From the NCBI RefSeq assembly GCF_947491715.1, contig NZ_CANLKR010000019.1:1-64000 (forward strand): DNA of 64,000 nt, read 5' to 3'. Numbering within the stretch: position 1 is the first letter of the stretch; each line of letters begins with the position of its first letter. The notes below the pieces were generated by a model. It did not search any database and had not been told where the DNA came from. It worked only from the letters and a program-made list of their open reading frames with translations. Made by a program: the position numbers and the translations under genes. This DNA is from an uncultured Shewanella sp. (GTDB lineage: Bacteria > Pseudomonadota > Gammaproteobacteria > Enterobacterales > Shewanellaceae). This document shows, one piece after another, positions 8,370-15,719 of this stretch.

Positions 8370-9023
8370 TTAAAACTGGTAATGCAGACCTAAACTAAAT
8401 TGAGATAGTTTGGTATCGTCTAAATCAATATTTTGTTTAGCCGACAACCCCATCACATTGACATTAACATCACCATCAATATCAGCATTCATGTATTCAT
8501 AACCTAAACGAACAACTAAATGTGGTGTAATAGCAGCATTCACACCAGCACCCAATACATAGCCCCAACCATCAAAGTTTGCTGAAGTATTGATATTGAC
8601 CCCGTTAGCAACGACACCAATCTCTGTATCAACTTTCATGTAGCTCAGACCCGCTTTTGCATAAGCAGAGAAGATTTCATTGATATGCCAAGTCACTTTT
8701 GGTGCAATAGTTAATCCAGAAGCAGACAGTTCTGTTTTCGTCACAGTAATTGTATCGCCATTAAAAGTTCCACTTTGCCCTTCAAGACCAGTATCATAAT
8801 CGCCCGTCCCAAAAACATGACCTTCAACCGCAAACCATTCATTGAAGTTATAGCCACCATAAACACCAAGACTTGCAGCAGAGTCACTTTCACCCTGAAT
8901 TTTTAGTTGAGTTGAACCAATATCACCACCCACGTAAAAACCATTATCACTGGTTTCAGCCATAACTGTATTGATACTGCCTAGAGTTAATAATAATACC
9001 GCAGCACTTGGAAAAGCTTTCAT
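8370..9023 (-). CDS. Outer-membrane beta-barrel protein (paralogue 3 of 3)
   Basis: The protein has about 217 residues and starts at the ATG at 9023, which gives a normal signal peptide (MKAFPSAAVLLLTLG...VMAE) preceded by agga. A reading frame running further upstream to 9161 adds an unlikely hydrophobic stretch. The mature part begins NGFYVGGDIGSTQLKI and ends FSLGLHYQF. Compared with the other two copies it has an extra loop rich in Thr/Ser/Gly (about residues 95-115) and another near residue 150 (VANGVNINTSANF), so its exposed loops have diverged. The barrel core motifs are kept. Function unknown. Confidence 0.78.
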   Translation of the reverse strand: MKAFPSAAVLLLTLGSINTVMAETSDNGFYVGGDIGSTQLKIQGESDSAASLGVYGGYNFNEWFAVEGHVFGTGDYDTGLEGQSGTFNGDTITVTKTELSASGLTIAPKVTWHINEIFSAYAKAGLSYMKVDTEIGVVANGVNINTSANFDGWGYVLGAGVNAAITPHLVVRLGYEYMNADIDGDVNVNVMGLSAKQNIDLDDTKLSQFSLGLHYQF

Positions 9024-9436
9024 AACGCATCCTATAAAAAACAATTTAATTCTAAGGCGGCGGAGATTAGCACTGAGAAATATAAATAAATAGGCTATAC
9101 CGACTAAAGCACTAGGGTAAAAATAATAAATAAAAGTGAAAAAAAATAAAATTAACAACATAATTAAAAAAGAAAAACTTTAATGTAAGCCAGTGTTTTA
9201 AATGTTATAAAAAACAAAGCTGAACACAAGCTTAATAGAGGGGGTGTTTATAGAAAATAAGTTGATGTTTTTTATAAGATGATGATATTAGTTATTAAAT
9301 TTAAAGTTCAGTTTAATTGGATTGAAAAGACATTAATTTTTATTCATTAAAAATCTTAACCAATTAAGCTTGCATATAAAATAAACCCCACTGATAAAAT
9401 CAAATGGGGTTTATCGCAGTCAAACAACTTGGAAAA
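9024..9436. other. AT-rich intergenic region
   Basis: This is a 413-base gap between the third barrel gene and the Spy/CpxP-like gene, both on the minus strand. Apart from the terminator at 9381-9414 and the promoter-side sequence of the barrel gene, I see only AT-rich DNA. No convincing gene is present. Confidence 0.6.
9381..9414 (-). terminator. Terminator of the Spy/CpxP-like gene
   Basis: A perfect 10-bp stem ATAAACCCCA / TGGGGTTTAT surrounds a 14-base loop. Read on the minus strand it is followed by tttatat, immediately downstream of the Spy/CpxP-like stop codon. Confidence 0.75.
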
Positions 9437-9931
9437 TTACCGAGTCGGCTGATGTGGCACTTTATTCATTCGATGTGGTTTATCAAAATTTTCTTTAAAC
9501 TTCACTTTTTGCTCTGGCGTTAAAATTTGATAAACCTCATTTTGTAGTTTCAGCATATTCACTACACCCATTTCACGCTTAGACTGCTGTGATGCAATGA
9601 GTTCTTTGGCTTTTGCTTCATCAAAAGTAGGCGCTGAAATAAGACTATATATCTGTGCTTTCATTGCTTGACGTTCTTCATCTGAAGCTTTATTTTCCTT
9701 CTTAGCGGCTTTGCTAGCCTGAACGAGACTTTTCACTTGCGCTTTTTGTGCATCAGTTAAATCTAAATTATGCAGCATGCTCTTTAATTTACGATCTGGA
9801 CCATGATCGCCTTTCATCCGCTTTTGCTCAGTTGATGTATTGCTACCATCTTCCGCATTGACTACACTGGACATCAAGGTAGTCGTTGCTAGAACGGCTA
9901 TTAGGCCTGCTGTTACTGTTTTTGACTTCAT
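9437..9931 (-). CDS. Periplasmic Spy/CpxP-family protein
   Basis: This 164-residue exported protein has a signal peptide ending near residue 26 (VVNAEDG). It is helical and highly charged, with two LTxxQ motifs that define the Spy/CpxP family: LDLTDAQKAQVKSLV near residue 56 and ILTPEQKVKFKENF near 139. CpxP inhibits the sensor CpxA and Spy is a periplasmic chaperone. The gene is divergent from cpxR-cpxA with a CpxR box between them, so a CpxP role is the most likely. The acidic/basic tail MNKVPHQPTR is not a known motif. Confidence 0.82.
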   Translation of the reverse strand: MKSKTVTAGLIAVLATTTLMSSVVNAEDGSNTSTEQKRMKGDHGPDRKLKSMLHNLDLTDAQKAQVKSLVQASKAAKKENKASDEERQAMKAQIYSLISAPTFDEAKAKELIASQQSKREMGVVNMLKLQNEVYQILTPEQKVKFKENFDKPHRMNKVPHQPTR

Positions 9932-10035
9932 GTTTATAGCCTCTTGGTTTATGTCACTTTACAAATTAAAAAATGAGCTGTCTTTATCTGTTATCTAGTA
10001 TAGTCAGCTCTTTTGTCAATGTGGGAATAACTGAG

Positions 10036-10050
10036 GTAAAAGACTGTAAA
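10036..10050. promoter_or_regulatory. CpxR box
   Basis: GTAAA-AGACT-GTAAA exactly matches the CpxR consensus GTAAA-N5-GTAAA. It lies in the divergent region between the cpxP-like gene and cpxR, about 105 bases from the former and 160 from the latter. It probably controls the cpxP-like gene and perhaps cpxRA itself. Confidence 0.85.
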
Positions 10051-10211
10051 CATTACGGTATGCACTCTATTTTTAATTGCTCTAAACAATCTTGATTTCA
10101 ATATTTACATATACTTACACAAGAAAACTACAATTGACACCCAACACAGTATACTGAATCACATCTCCGTCCATTTAGTAACTTGGGCAGTGTCAATATT
10201 AAGGGAGACAT

Positions 10212-10895
10212 ATGAACCGTATTTTATTAATTGATGATGATTTAGGTCTATCAGAATTACTGGCACAACTCTTAGAGTTAGAAGGTTTTCAACTTACGCT
10301 AGCCCATGATGGACAAATAGGATTAGATCTTGCTATAGAACAAGATTTTGATCTTATTTTATTGGATGTCATGCTGCCAAAACTCAATGGTTTTGAAGTA
10401 TTGAGAGCATTACGTCAAAAAAAGCAAACGCCAGTATTGATGCTTACTGCTCGAGGAGATGAGATTGATCGTGTGGTCGGCTTAGAAATAGGCGCAGATG
10501 ACTATCTACCAAAACCTTTTAATGATAGAGAGCTAGTGGCTAGAATTCGTGCAATTATTCGCCGCACCCACTCTCTTCCCCAAGATAATCCAAAAAGCAT
10601 TCAAGAATTTGGCGACTTACAGCTCGATCCAGCAAGACAAGAAGTGTATTGCCAGGATGTATTAATTTTACTCACAGGCACAGAATTTAGCTTACTCTCT
10701 GAGCTCGTCCAGCATGCCGGAGAGCTTGTCAGTAAAGAAACATTAAGTGAAAGCGTTTTGGGAAAAAAACTTATGCCATTTGATAGAAGCCTTGATATGC
10801 ATTTATCCAATTTACGTAAGAAAATGCCTGAACGTAAAGATGCAAGACCCAGAGTTAAAACGATCCGTGGTAAAGGTTATATCTGGCTCCCCTAA
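10212..10895 (+). CDS. cpxR: Response regulator CpxR (OmpR family)
   Basis: This 227-residue regulator has a receiver domain (1-115) with acidic D8-D10, phosphoacceptor D52 (LILLDVMLP) and the conserved T/K (MLTARG, LPKPF). An OmpR/PhoB-type winged helix (about 130-227) follows, ending RVKTIRGKGYIWLP. CpxR controls envelope-stress genes. The identification rests on the pairing with a CpxA-like kinase, the divergent CpxP-like gene and the CpxR box. The RBS aagggaga sits just before the ATG, and the stop overlaps the start of cpxA. Confidence 0.88.
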   Translation: MNRILLIDDDLGLSELLAQLLELEGFQLTLAHDGQIGLDLAIEQDFDLILLDVMLPKLNGFEVLRALRQKKQTPVLMLTARGDEIDRVVGLEIGADDYLPKPFNDRELVARIRAIIRRTHSLPQDNPKSIQEFGDLQLDPARQEVYCQDVLILLTGTEFSLLSELVQHAGELVSKETLSESVLGKKLMPFDRSLDMHLSNLRKKMPERKDARPRVKTIRGKGYIWLP

Positions 10896-12262
10896 TGAAA
10901 ACAATACCCAATAGTCTATTTGTCAAACTGTTACTGAGTTTTTGGATTTGCAGCTCCCTTATTATAGCCACTGTTGGGATCTTACCTTTAATTCAGCAAA
11001 AACATGATGCTGGCGTACCACTCCCTCCACCACTGCATCATATGTTAGTTACGGTTGCCAATCGGATTATTGATAACCCTGAATTATTAAACTCACAGCA
11101 AGCTTGGCGTGGCATTAATCGCTTTCGTGATCCTCAAGGTAAGCCCGTTCGTTTATTTGTCGTCAACGAGCATGGTAAACTGTTAAATAATGCAAAAAAC
11201 TCTAGAATGTTAAGGCGATTCGTCTTAATGGCTGACGGCTCAGATCACCCCATTAAGTACCAATTTAAAAATGAGCTCATGTTTGGCCCATATCAATTCT
11301 ATGTTGCAGGCGAACAATACTCACTTTACGGTCATGCCCCTGATCATCGACCACAGCCTTGGTTCTTCTTTTTTACCGACAATAAATTATTGACCTTAAG
11401 TCTCGCTATTTTTCTTTCCGGTCTACTATGTGGACTCTTAGCATGGCATTTAGGTAGGCCATTACGCTCATTGAAGTCAAGCGCAGATGCGTTAGCCAGT
11501 GGTGATTTAAGCAGTCGTGTCAATGTTGAAACAACGTTGCGTCAAGATGAATTTGGACAACTTGCTAAGGCTTTTAATGGGATGGCTGATGCCGTTGAAG
11601 ACATGATAAAAACTCAGCAACGACTCATTAGTGATATTTCGCATGAATTACGCACCCCTCTTACTCGGTTGCAATTATCACTTGCTCTGAATCGAAAAAA
11701 AGGCCAAGAAACCCAAGAAATGATCCGTATTGCCTATGAAGCTGAACAATTAGAAAAAATGATTGCAGAATTATTAGAGCTCTCACGTGTCAAACTCAAC
11801 ACGCAAGAGAGAAAAACCTCGTTAGAATTAGCAGAAACACTCGGCCAAGTCCTTGATGATGCTGAATTTGAAGCAGGACAACAACATAAACAATTAAATA
11901 TTGAAATTCCAGAATCGATAACCTTACCCATTCATCCTAAACCTTTATCTCGCGCAGTTGAAAATTTATTGCGTAACGCCATACGATATGCAAAAAACAG
12001 CATTACCATTTGCGCAAAACAGCACAAGCATTTTGTTGAAATTGAAATATTTGATGATGGCCCAGGGATTACTAATGAGAGTGATCTAGAAGCCATTTTT
12101 AAACCCTTCTATCGCCCTCAATCAGCAAGAGAAAGAGAAACGGGTGGCTGGGGATTAGGCCTGGCAATTACGCAAGCAGGCATAACCGCCCATGACGGTC
12201 ACATAAAAGCTGAAAATATTAAACCCCATGGTTTAAAAGTCACTATAAAACTGCCCAAATAA
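10895..12262 (+). CDS. cpxA: Envelope stress sensor kinase CpxA
   Basis: This 455-residue inner-membrane histidine kinase has a first membrane helix at about residues 9-30. The periplasmic sensor domain spans about 31-160, and a second helix lies near 164-184. A HAMP domain (about 185-235) leads to the H-box DISHELRTPLTRLQ with H250. The ATPase has N-box ENLLRNAIRYA, DDGPGI and GGWGLGLAI. The periplasmic sequence with its PLPPPLHH segment resembles CpxA sensors. It overlaps cpxR by one base, so the two are translated together. Confidence 0.88.
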   Translation: MKTIPNSLFVKLLLSFWICSSLIIATVGILPLIQQKHDAGVPLPPPLHHMLVTVANRIIDNPELLNSQQAWRGINRFRDPQGKPVRLFVVNEHGKLLNNAKNSRMLRRFVLMADGSDHPIKYQFKNELMFGPYQFYVAGEQYSLYGHAPDHRPQPWFFFFTDNKLLTLSLAIFLSGLLCGLLAWHLGRPLRSLKSSADALASGDLSSRVNVETTLRQDEFGQLAKAFNGMADAVEDMIKTQQRLISDISHELRTPLTRLQLSLALNRKKGQETQEMIRIAYEAEQLEKMIAELLELSRVKLNTQERKTSLELAETLGQVLDDAEFEAGQQHKQLNIEIPESITLPIHPKPLSRAVENLLRNAIRYAKNSITICAKQHKHFVEIEIFDDGPGITNESDLEAIFKPFYRPQSARERETGGWGLGLAITQAGITAHDGHIKAENIKPHGLKVTIKLPK

Positions 12263-12276
12263 CGTCACTTTGTGTC

Positions 12277-12560
12277 TTATACCCGTGATACTTGAAGATG
12301 CAGGATTCAGCTGGAATGAAAAGCCTTTTAGGCAAGGCTTTGAACAGCGTGCCTAGTCATTCTAAGCTGATGTTCAATAACGCAGTATAAAAGGCTTTGC
12401 TTTTACATATAAAGAGGCCAGCCCTTTGGGAGTCTGTAAAATCACCTACATCGAAGTTGTATCACCTTAAAAGGCAATAAGCATTCTTGCAATAATACGC
12501 CTTGAATTAGGCACTTTTACAGGCTCTGAAAACAGGCATCTTCAAGTATCACGGGTATAA
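12277..12560. mobile_element. MITE-like element with perfect terminal inverted repeats
   Basis: This 284-base non-coding element is bounded by perfect 25-bp inverted repeats, beginning TTATACCCGTGATACTTG at 12277-12301 and mirrored at 12536-12560. One more base on each side also pairs. It contains no open reading frame of note. Its left end (with gcaggattcagctggaat inside the repeat) matches the end at bases 1-78 of this window in inverted orientation, so it is a repeated family. No clear target duplication is visible beyond a possible TA. It fills nearly all of the gap between cpxA and trmL. Confidence 0.85.
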
Positions 12561-12627
12561 GCGAGTTGTTTAAAATTGATGACACTATTGCTATAATCAC
12601 CTTCCAATTTTTAAGAGTTAAGTTGTC

Positions 12628-13089
12628 ATGTTCCATATTGCGCTCTATGAACCAGAAATCGCCCCTAACACTGGAAATATCATTCGCTTAATCGCTAACA
12701 ATGGTTGCCAGTTACACTTAATTGAACCTTTAGGGTTTGATTTAGAAGAAAAAAAACTCAGGCGCGCAGGCTTAGACTACAGCGATTTAGCTAATATTAC
12801 TCGCTATGCTAATTTCGATGCTTTTTTAACGGCCATGGCGGGTAAACGCATCATGGCTTGTACCACCAAAGGCAGTCGTCCTCATTCTGACATTCGCTTT
12901 AAAAAAGACGATGTTTTTCTCTTTGGCCCAGAGACTCGTGGCCTCCCTATGGACATTATTGATGCTACGCCTTTAGCGCAACGTCTTCGAATTCCTATGA
13001 TGTCAAATAGCCGAAGCTTAAACCTCTCTAATTCTGTCGCTATCATTAGCTATGAAGCTTGGCGCCAATTAGATTATGACGGGATATAA
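12628..13089 (+). CDS. trmL: tRNA (cytidine/uridine-2'-O)-methyltransferase TrmL
   Basis: This 153-residue SPOUT-fold methyltransferase has the length of E. coli TrmL (YibK), which methylates the 2'-O of nucleotide 34 in tRNA-Leu isoacceptors. It shows the family N-terminus [20 protein letters not shown] (residues 1-20). The knotted SAM-binding C-terminal half contains [10 protein letters not shown] and [20 protein letters not shown]. It stands alone between the MITE-like element and a long hairpin. The RBS is modest (taagag), and the start is set by the conserved N-terminus. Confidence 0.93.
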   Translation: MFHIALYEPEIAPNTGNIIRLIANNGCQLHLIEPLGFDLEEKKLRRAGLDYSDLANITRYANFDAFLTAMAGKRIMACTTKGSRPHSDIRFKKDDVFLFGPETRGLPMDIIDATPLAQRLRIPMMSNSRSLNLSNSVAIISYEAWRQLDYDGI

Positions 13090-13400
13090 TACGTTTCCAA
13101 AAACATGAAGTATGATGTCTTAATACAGCGACATCATACTTCATGTAAAGCCCAATGCCCCTTTCATTACACCTTAGCAACCTCAACCATTTTCATATTT
13201 TCCAACTATCTAACGTTTATAGCTAAATATAGAAACAATATCAAAAGCCATAAAAACATTAACTATCATTAACATAGTAATGATTTTTTAAGATAATTAC
13301 TATATTAATCAAATGCATGATTAGCTTTACAGACAAAAAACTATTCATTCGCTTGAAATGCTGGCAACGTATAAAAAATAGAGAATAAACGAGGTCTATT
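13090..13400. other. Intergenic region with a long inverted repeat
   Basis: This is a 311-base gap. Besides the 17-bp hairpin described separately (13103-13146), it holds AT-rich DNA with the presumed promoter of the symporter. No gene is seen. Confidence 0.6.
13103..13146. repeat. 17-bp perfect inverted repeat
   Basis: acatgaagtatgatgtc pairs perfectly with gacatcatacttcatgt around a 10-base loop, just after trmL. There is no T run, so it is not a standard terminator. It could be a processing site, a protein site or a transposon footprint. Confidence 0.7.
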
Positions 13401-14618
13401 ATGCAAATGTGGCTAAAAATATTAATGAGTGTTTTTCTTGGTGCCTTAGTGGGGTATTTAGTCGGTCCCCCCATTGAAATGATAAAGCCAATCGGCGACA
13501 TTTTCCTTAACCTAATCAGAATGCTCGTTATTCCTTTAGTTTTTAGCTGCATTATTACCGCCATTACCGCTAATAAAGACTTATCCAACCTAACCCATCT
13601 TGGCTTACGCTCTGTTTCTCTTTATATTTTAACAACATTAATGGCGGCCTTAGTCGGACTCACATTTGCTTTAGTCTTCCATGTCGGTGACTTAGGCAAT
13701 GGTTTACCTCTCATCAATGCTACTAATAATGACAATATGACTCCTCCTTCCATTATCAATATGTTAATTGATATCTTTCCCACTAACCCTATTGCGAGTA
13801 TGGCTGAAGGCAATATGATCCAAACAATTGTATTCGCTATTTTTATTGGTATCTCTATTAATTTGAGCGGTGAAAAAGGTGAAGCATTTAAACGCGTCAT
13901 TAATTCAATGGGCGATATCATGCTAACCTTGATGCAATTAATCATAAAAATTGCACCTGTGGGGATTTTTGCTATTATTGCAGTGATTGCAGGCACTCAA
14001 GGCGTCAATGTACTCACGCCACTCATCAAGCTTCTCCTTCTCGTTTACGTCGCTTGCTTAACACAAATTTATGGCATATATGCAATATTGCTGACATTCT
14101 TTGCTAAAATTTCCCCATTGCCTTTTTTCAAAAAGGTGATTAGCGCGCAACTTATGGCTTTTTCATCAAGCAGCAGCGTCGCCACTTTGCCCATGACACT
14201 CAATGTCGCTAAGGAGCGATTAGGGATATCTAAAGCAACAGCACATTTTGTCCTGCCTTTAGGCATGACGATCAACATGGATGGCTCATCACTAAACTAT
14301 GTATTAAGCAGTATTTTTATCGCTAATATCGCAGGCATTGACTTATCCACATCACAATACATTCTCATTATCTTCGTCTCTATTATCACTTCAATCGGCG
14401 CTGCAGGCGTACCAGCAGTAGCCATGTCAGGACTTTTTGTAGTTGTCGCCACATGTGGGCTGCCTATCGAAGGAATAGCCATAGTATTAGCCATTGATAG
14501 ATTAATGGATATGATACGAACGGCCACCAGTGTCACGGGAGATTTAGCCGTTGCGACGACTGTCGATAGCCTAAACCATTCTCTCAATAAAACACATTAT
14601 TACAGTAAGAAAATATAA
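13401..14618 (+). CDS. Dicarboxylate/amino acid:cation symporter (DAACS family)
   Basis: This 405-residue membrane protein shows the GltP/DctA/SstT fold. It has eight transmembrane helices, the serine-rich hairpin loop FSSSSSVATLP (HP1), the NMDGSSLNYV motif of helix 7 and the hairpin 2 segment GAAGVPAVAMSG. These motifs bind sodium or protons and the acidic substrate. The segment usually ends NMDGT in glutamate carriers; here it is NMDGSS, and the helix 8 tail RLMDMIRTATSVTGD keeps the arginine/aspartate pair used for dicarboxylate or acidic amino acid binding. The exact substrate cannot be told. It stands alone, with a terminator downstream. Confidence 0.85.
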   Translation: MQMWLKILMSVFLGALVGYLVGPPIEMIKPIGDIFLNLIRMLVIPLVFSCIITAITANKDLSNLTHLGLRSVSLYILTTLMAALVGLTFALVFHVGDLGNGLPLINATNNDNMTPPSIINMLIDIFPTNPIASMAEGNMIQTIVFAIFIGISINLSGEKGEAFKRVINSMGDIMLTLMQLIIKIAPVGIFAIIAVIAGTQGVNVLTPLIKLLLLVYVACLTQIYGIYAILLTFFAKISPLPFFKKVISAQLMAFSSSSSVATLPMTLNVAKERLGISKATAHFVLPLGMTINMDGSSLNYVLSSIFIANIAGIDLSTSQYILIIFVSIITSIGAAGVPAVAMSGLFVVVATCGLPIEGIAIVLAIDRLMDMIRTATSVTGDLAVATTVDSLNHSLNKTHYYSKKI

Positions 14619-14629
14619 TCAATCATGCA

Positions 14630-14654
14630 AAAGAGGAAGTTCATTCCTCTTTGT
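14630..14654. terminator. Convergent terminator between the symporter and ccmH
   Basis: The stem AAAGAGGAA / TTCCTCTTT encloses a 5-base loop, between two convergent genes. Confidence 0.65.
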
Positions 14655-14663
14655 CATTATCAC

Positions 14664-15155
14664 TCACTCTGACGCTTTATTTTGTTTGAGCAGCTCAGCT
14701 AACCTTGCCTGCTCTTCTTCAGTCATCGTTTGAGCAGTATTCACTTTCGCGCTATGCCTACGGATAAACATAAACCCAATCAAGAAAGCCATAATCAGCA
14801 AAAGAGAGGGACCCAACCAGAGTAAATAGGTTTTAGGCTCCATTTTAGGTTTATAAAGGACAAACTCACCATAACGGCTAGTCATAAATTCAATAATTTC
14901 ACGATCACTCTTACCCGCATCCACCATCTTAAAAACGACTAAACGCAGATCCTGAGCAACAGGAGAATTTGAATCGATCAAATTTTGATTTTGACACTGT
15001 GGACAACGCAATTCATTGGCAATTGACAATGCACGAACTTGATTCACCTCTGATTGAAATTGATAAGTATCAACTGGGGTAGCCTGTGCCAACGTACTCA
15101 CACCGAAAAAAAGCATCAAGCTCAGCACTAAAGATCTCATATTGAACACCATCAT
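14664..15155 (-). CDS. ccmH: Cytochrome c maturation protein CcmH
   Basis: This 163-residue membrane-anchored thiol oxidoreductase has a signal sequence (about residues 5-26) and the hallmark LRCPQCQNQNLIDSNSP motif with C51 and C54. A C-terminal transmembrane helix spans about 107-127. It reduces the CXXCH cysteines of apocytochrome c before haem ligation in the periplasm. It corresponds to the N-terminal half of E. coli CcmH; the TPR half is the separate gene ccmI at 18126. Its start overlaps the end of ccmG by 4 bases. A start at the sixth residue (MRSL) is also possible. Confidence 0.93.
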   Translation of the reverse strand: MMVFNMRSLVLSLMLFFGVSTLAQATPVDTYQFQSEVNQVRALSIANELRCPQCQNQNLIDSNSPVAQDLRLVVFKMVDAGKSDREIIEFMTSRYGEFVLYKPKMEPKTYLLWLGPSLLLIMAFLIGFMFIRRHSAKVNTAQTMTEEEQARLAELLKQNKASE

Positions 15156-15706
15156 AAACGCTGTGCCTCTTTCGCCTCAGCTTGAAGCCGCTTCACCATG
15201 GGCAATAAAGTGTCAGTCCAAACCTGATTGTCAATGGGGCCAGCAAAGCGGAAACGAATAATGCCTTTATGATCCACCAGAAAACTTTCTGGCGCGCCAT
15301 ACACTCCGAGATCTAAGCCTAAACGTCCTTTATCATCAAACAGATTCAGTACATAAGGATTACCGTCTTTTGCGAGCAACTTTATCGCCGCCTCTCGTTC
15401 ATCACGATAATTAATGCCATAAATAGGTAAAATATTTTGCTTTGCTAAACGCATTAAAAATGGATGTTCATACATACAAGAGGGGCACCAAGTTCCCCAT
15501 ACATTCAGTAAAGCAACTTGCCCTTGAATATCATCATTAGTGAGTAACTCATCAGGACTGTCTAAATCCTGTAACTGAAAATGCGGAACGGGCTTCCCTT
15601 CCAGTGCAGAATCCAGCTTTTGCGGATTTAAAAATAATCCGCGATATAAAAGAACGCCCATCACTAAAAATACGGCTAATGGAATAAATAATATTAATTT
15701 CTTCAT
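15152..15706 (-). CDS. ccmG: Thiol:disulfide interchange protein CcmG (DsbE)
   Basis: This 184-residue periplasmic thioredoxin-like protein is tethered by an N-terminal helix (about residues 4-20). The active site is WGTWCPSCMYEHP with C74 and C77, and the CcmG signature GAPESFLVDHKG follows. It passes electrons from DsbD to CcmH or apocytochrome during cytochrome c assembly. It lies between ccmF (13 bases upstream) and ccmH (4-base overlap), in one leftward operon. Confidence 0.94.
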   Translation of the reverse strand: MKKLILFIPLAVFLVMGVLLYRGLFLNPQKLDSALEGKPVPHFQLQDLDSPDELLTNDDIQGQVALLNVWGTWCPSCMYEHPFLMRLAKQNILPIYGINYRDEREAAIKLLAKDGNPYVLNLFDDKGRLGLDLGVYGAPESFLVDHKGIIRFRFAGPIDNQVWTDTLLPMVKRLQAEAKEAQRL

Positions 15707-15719
15707 CTCGCCTCACCTA

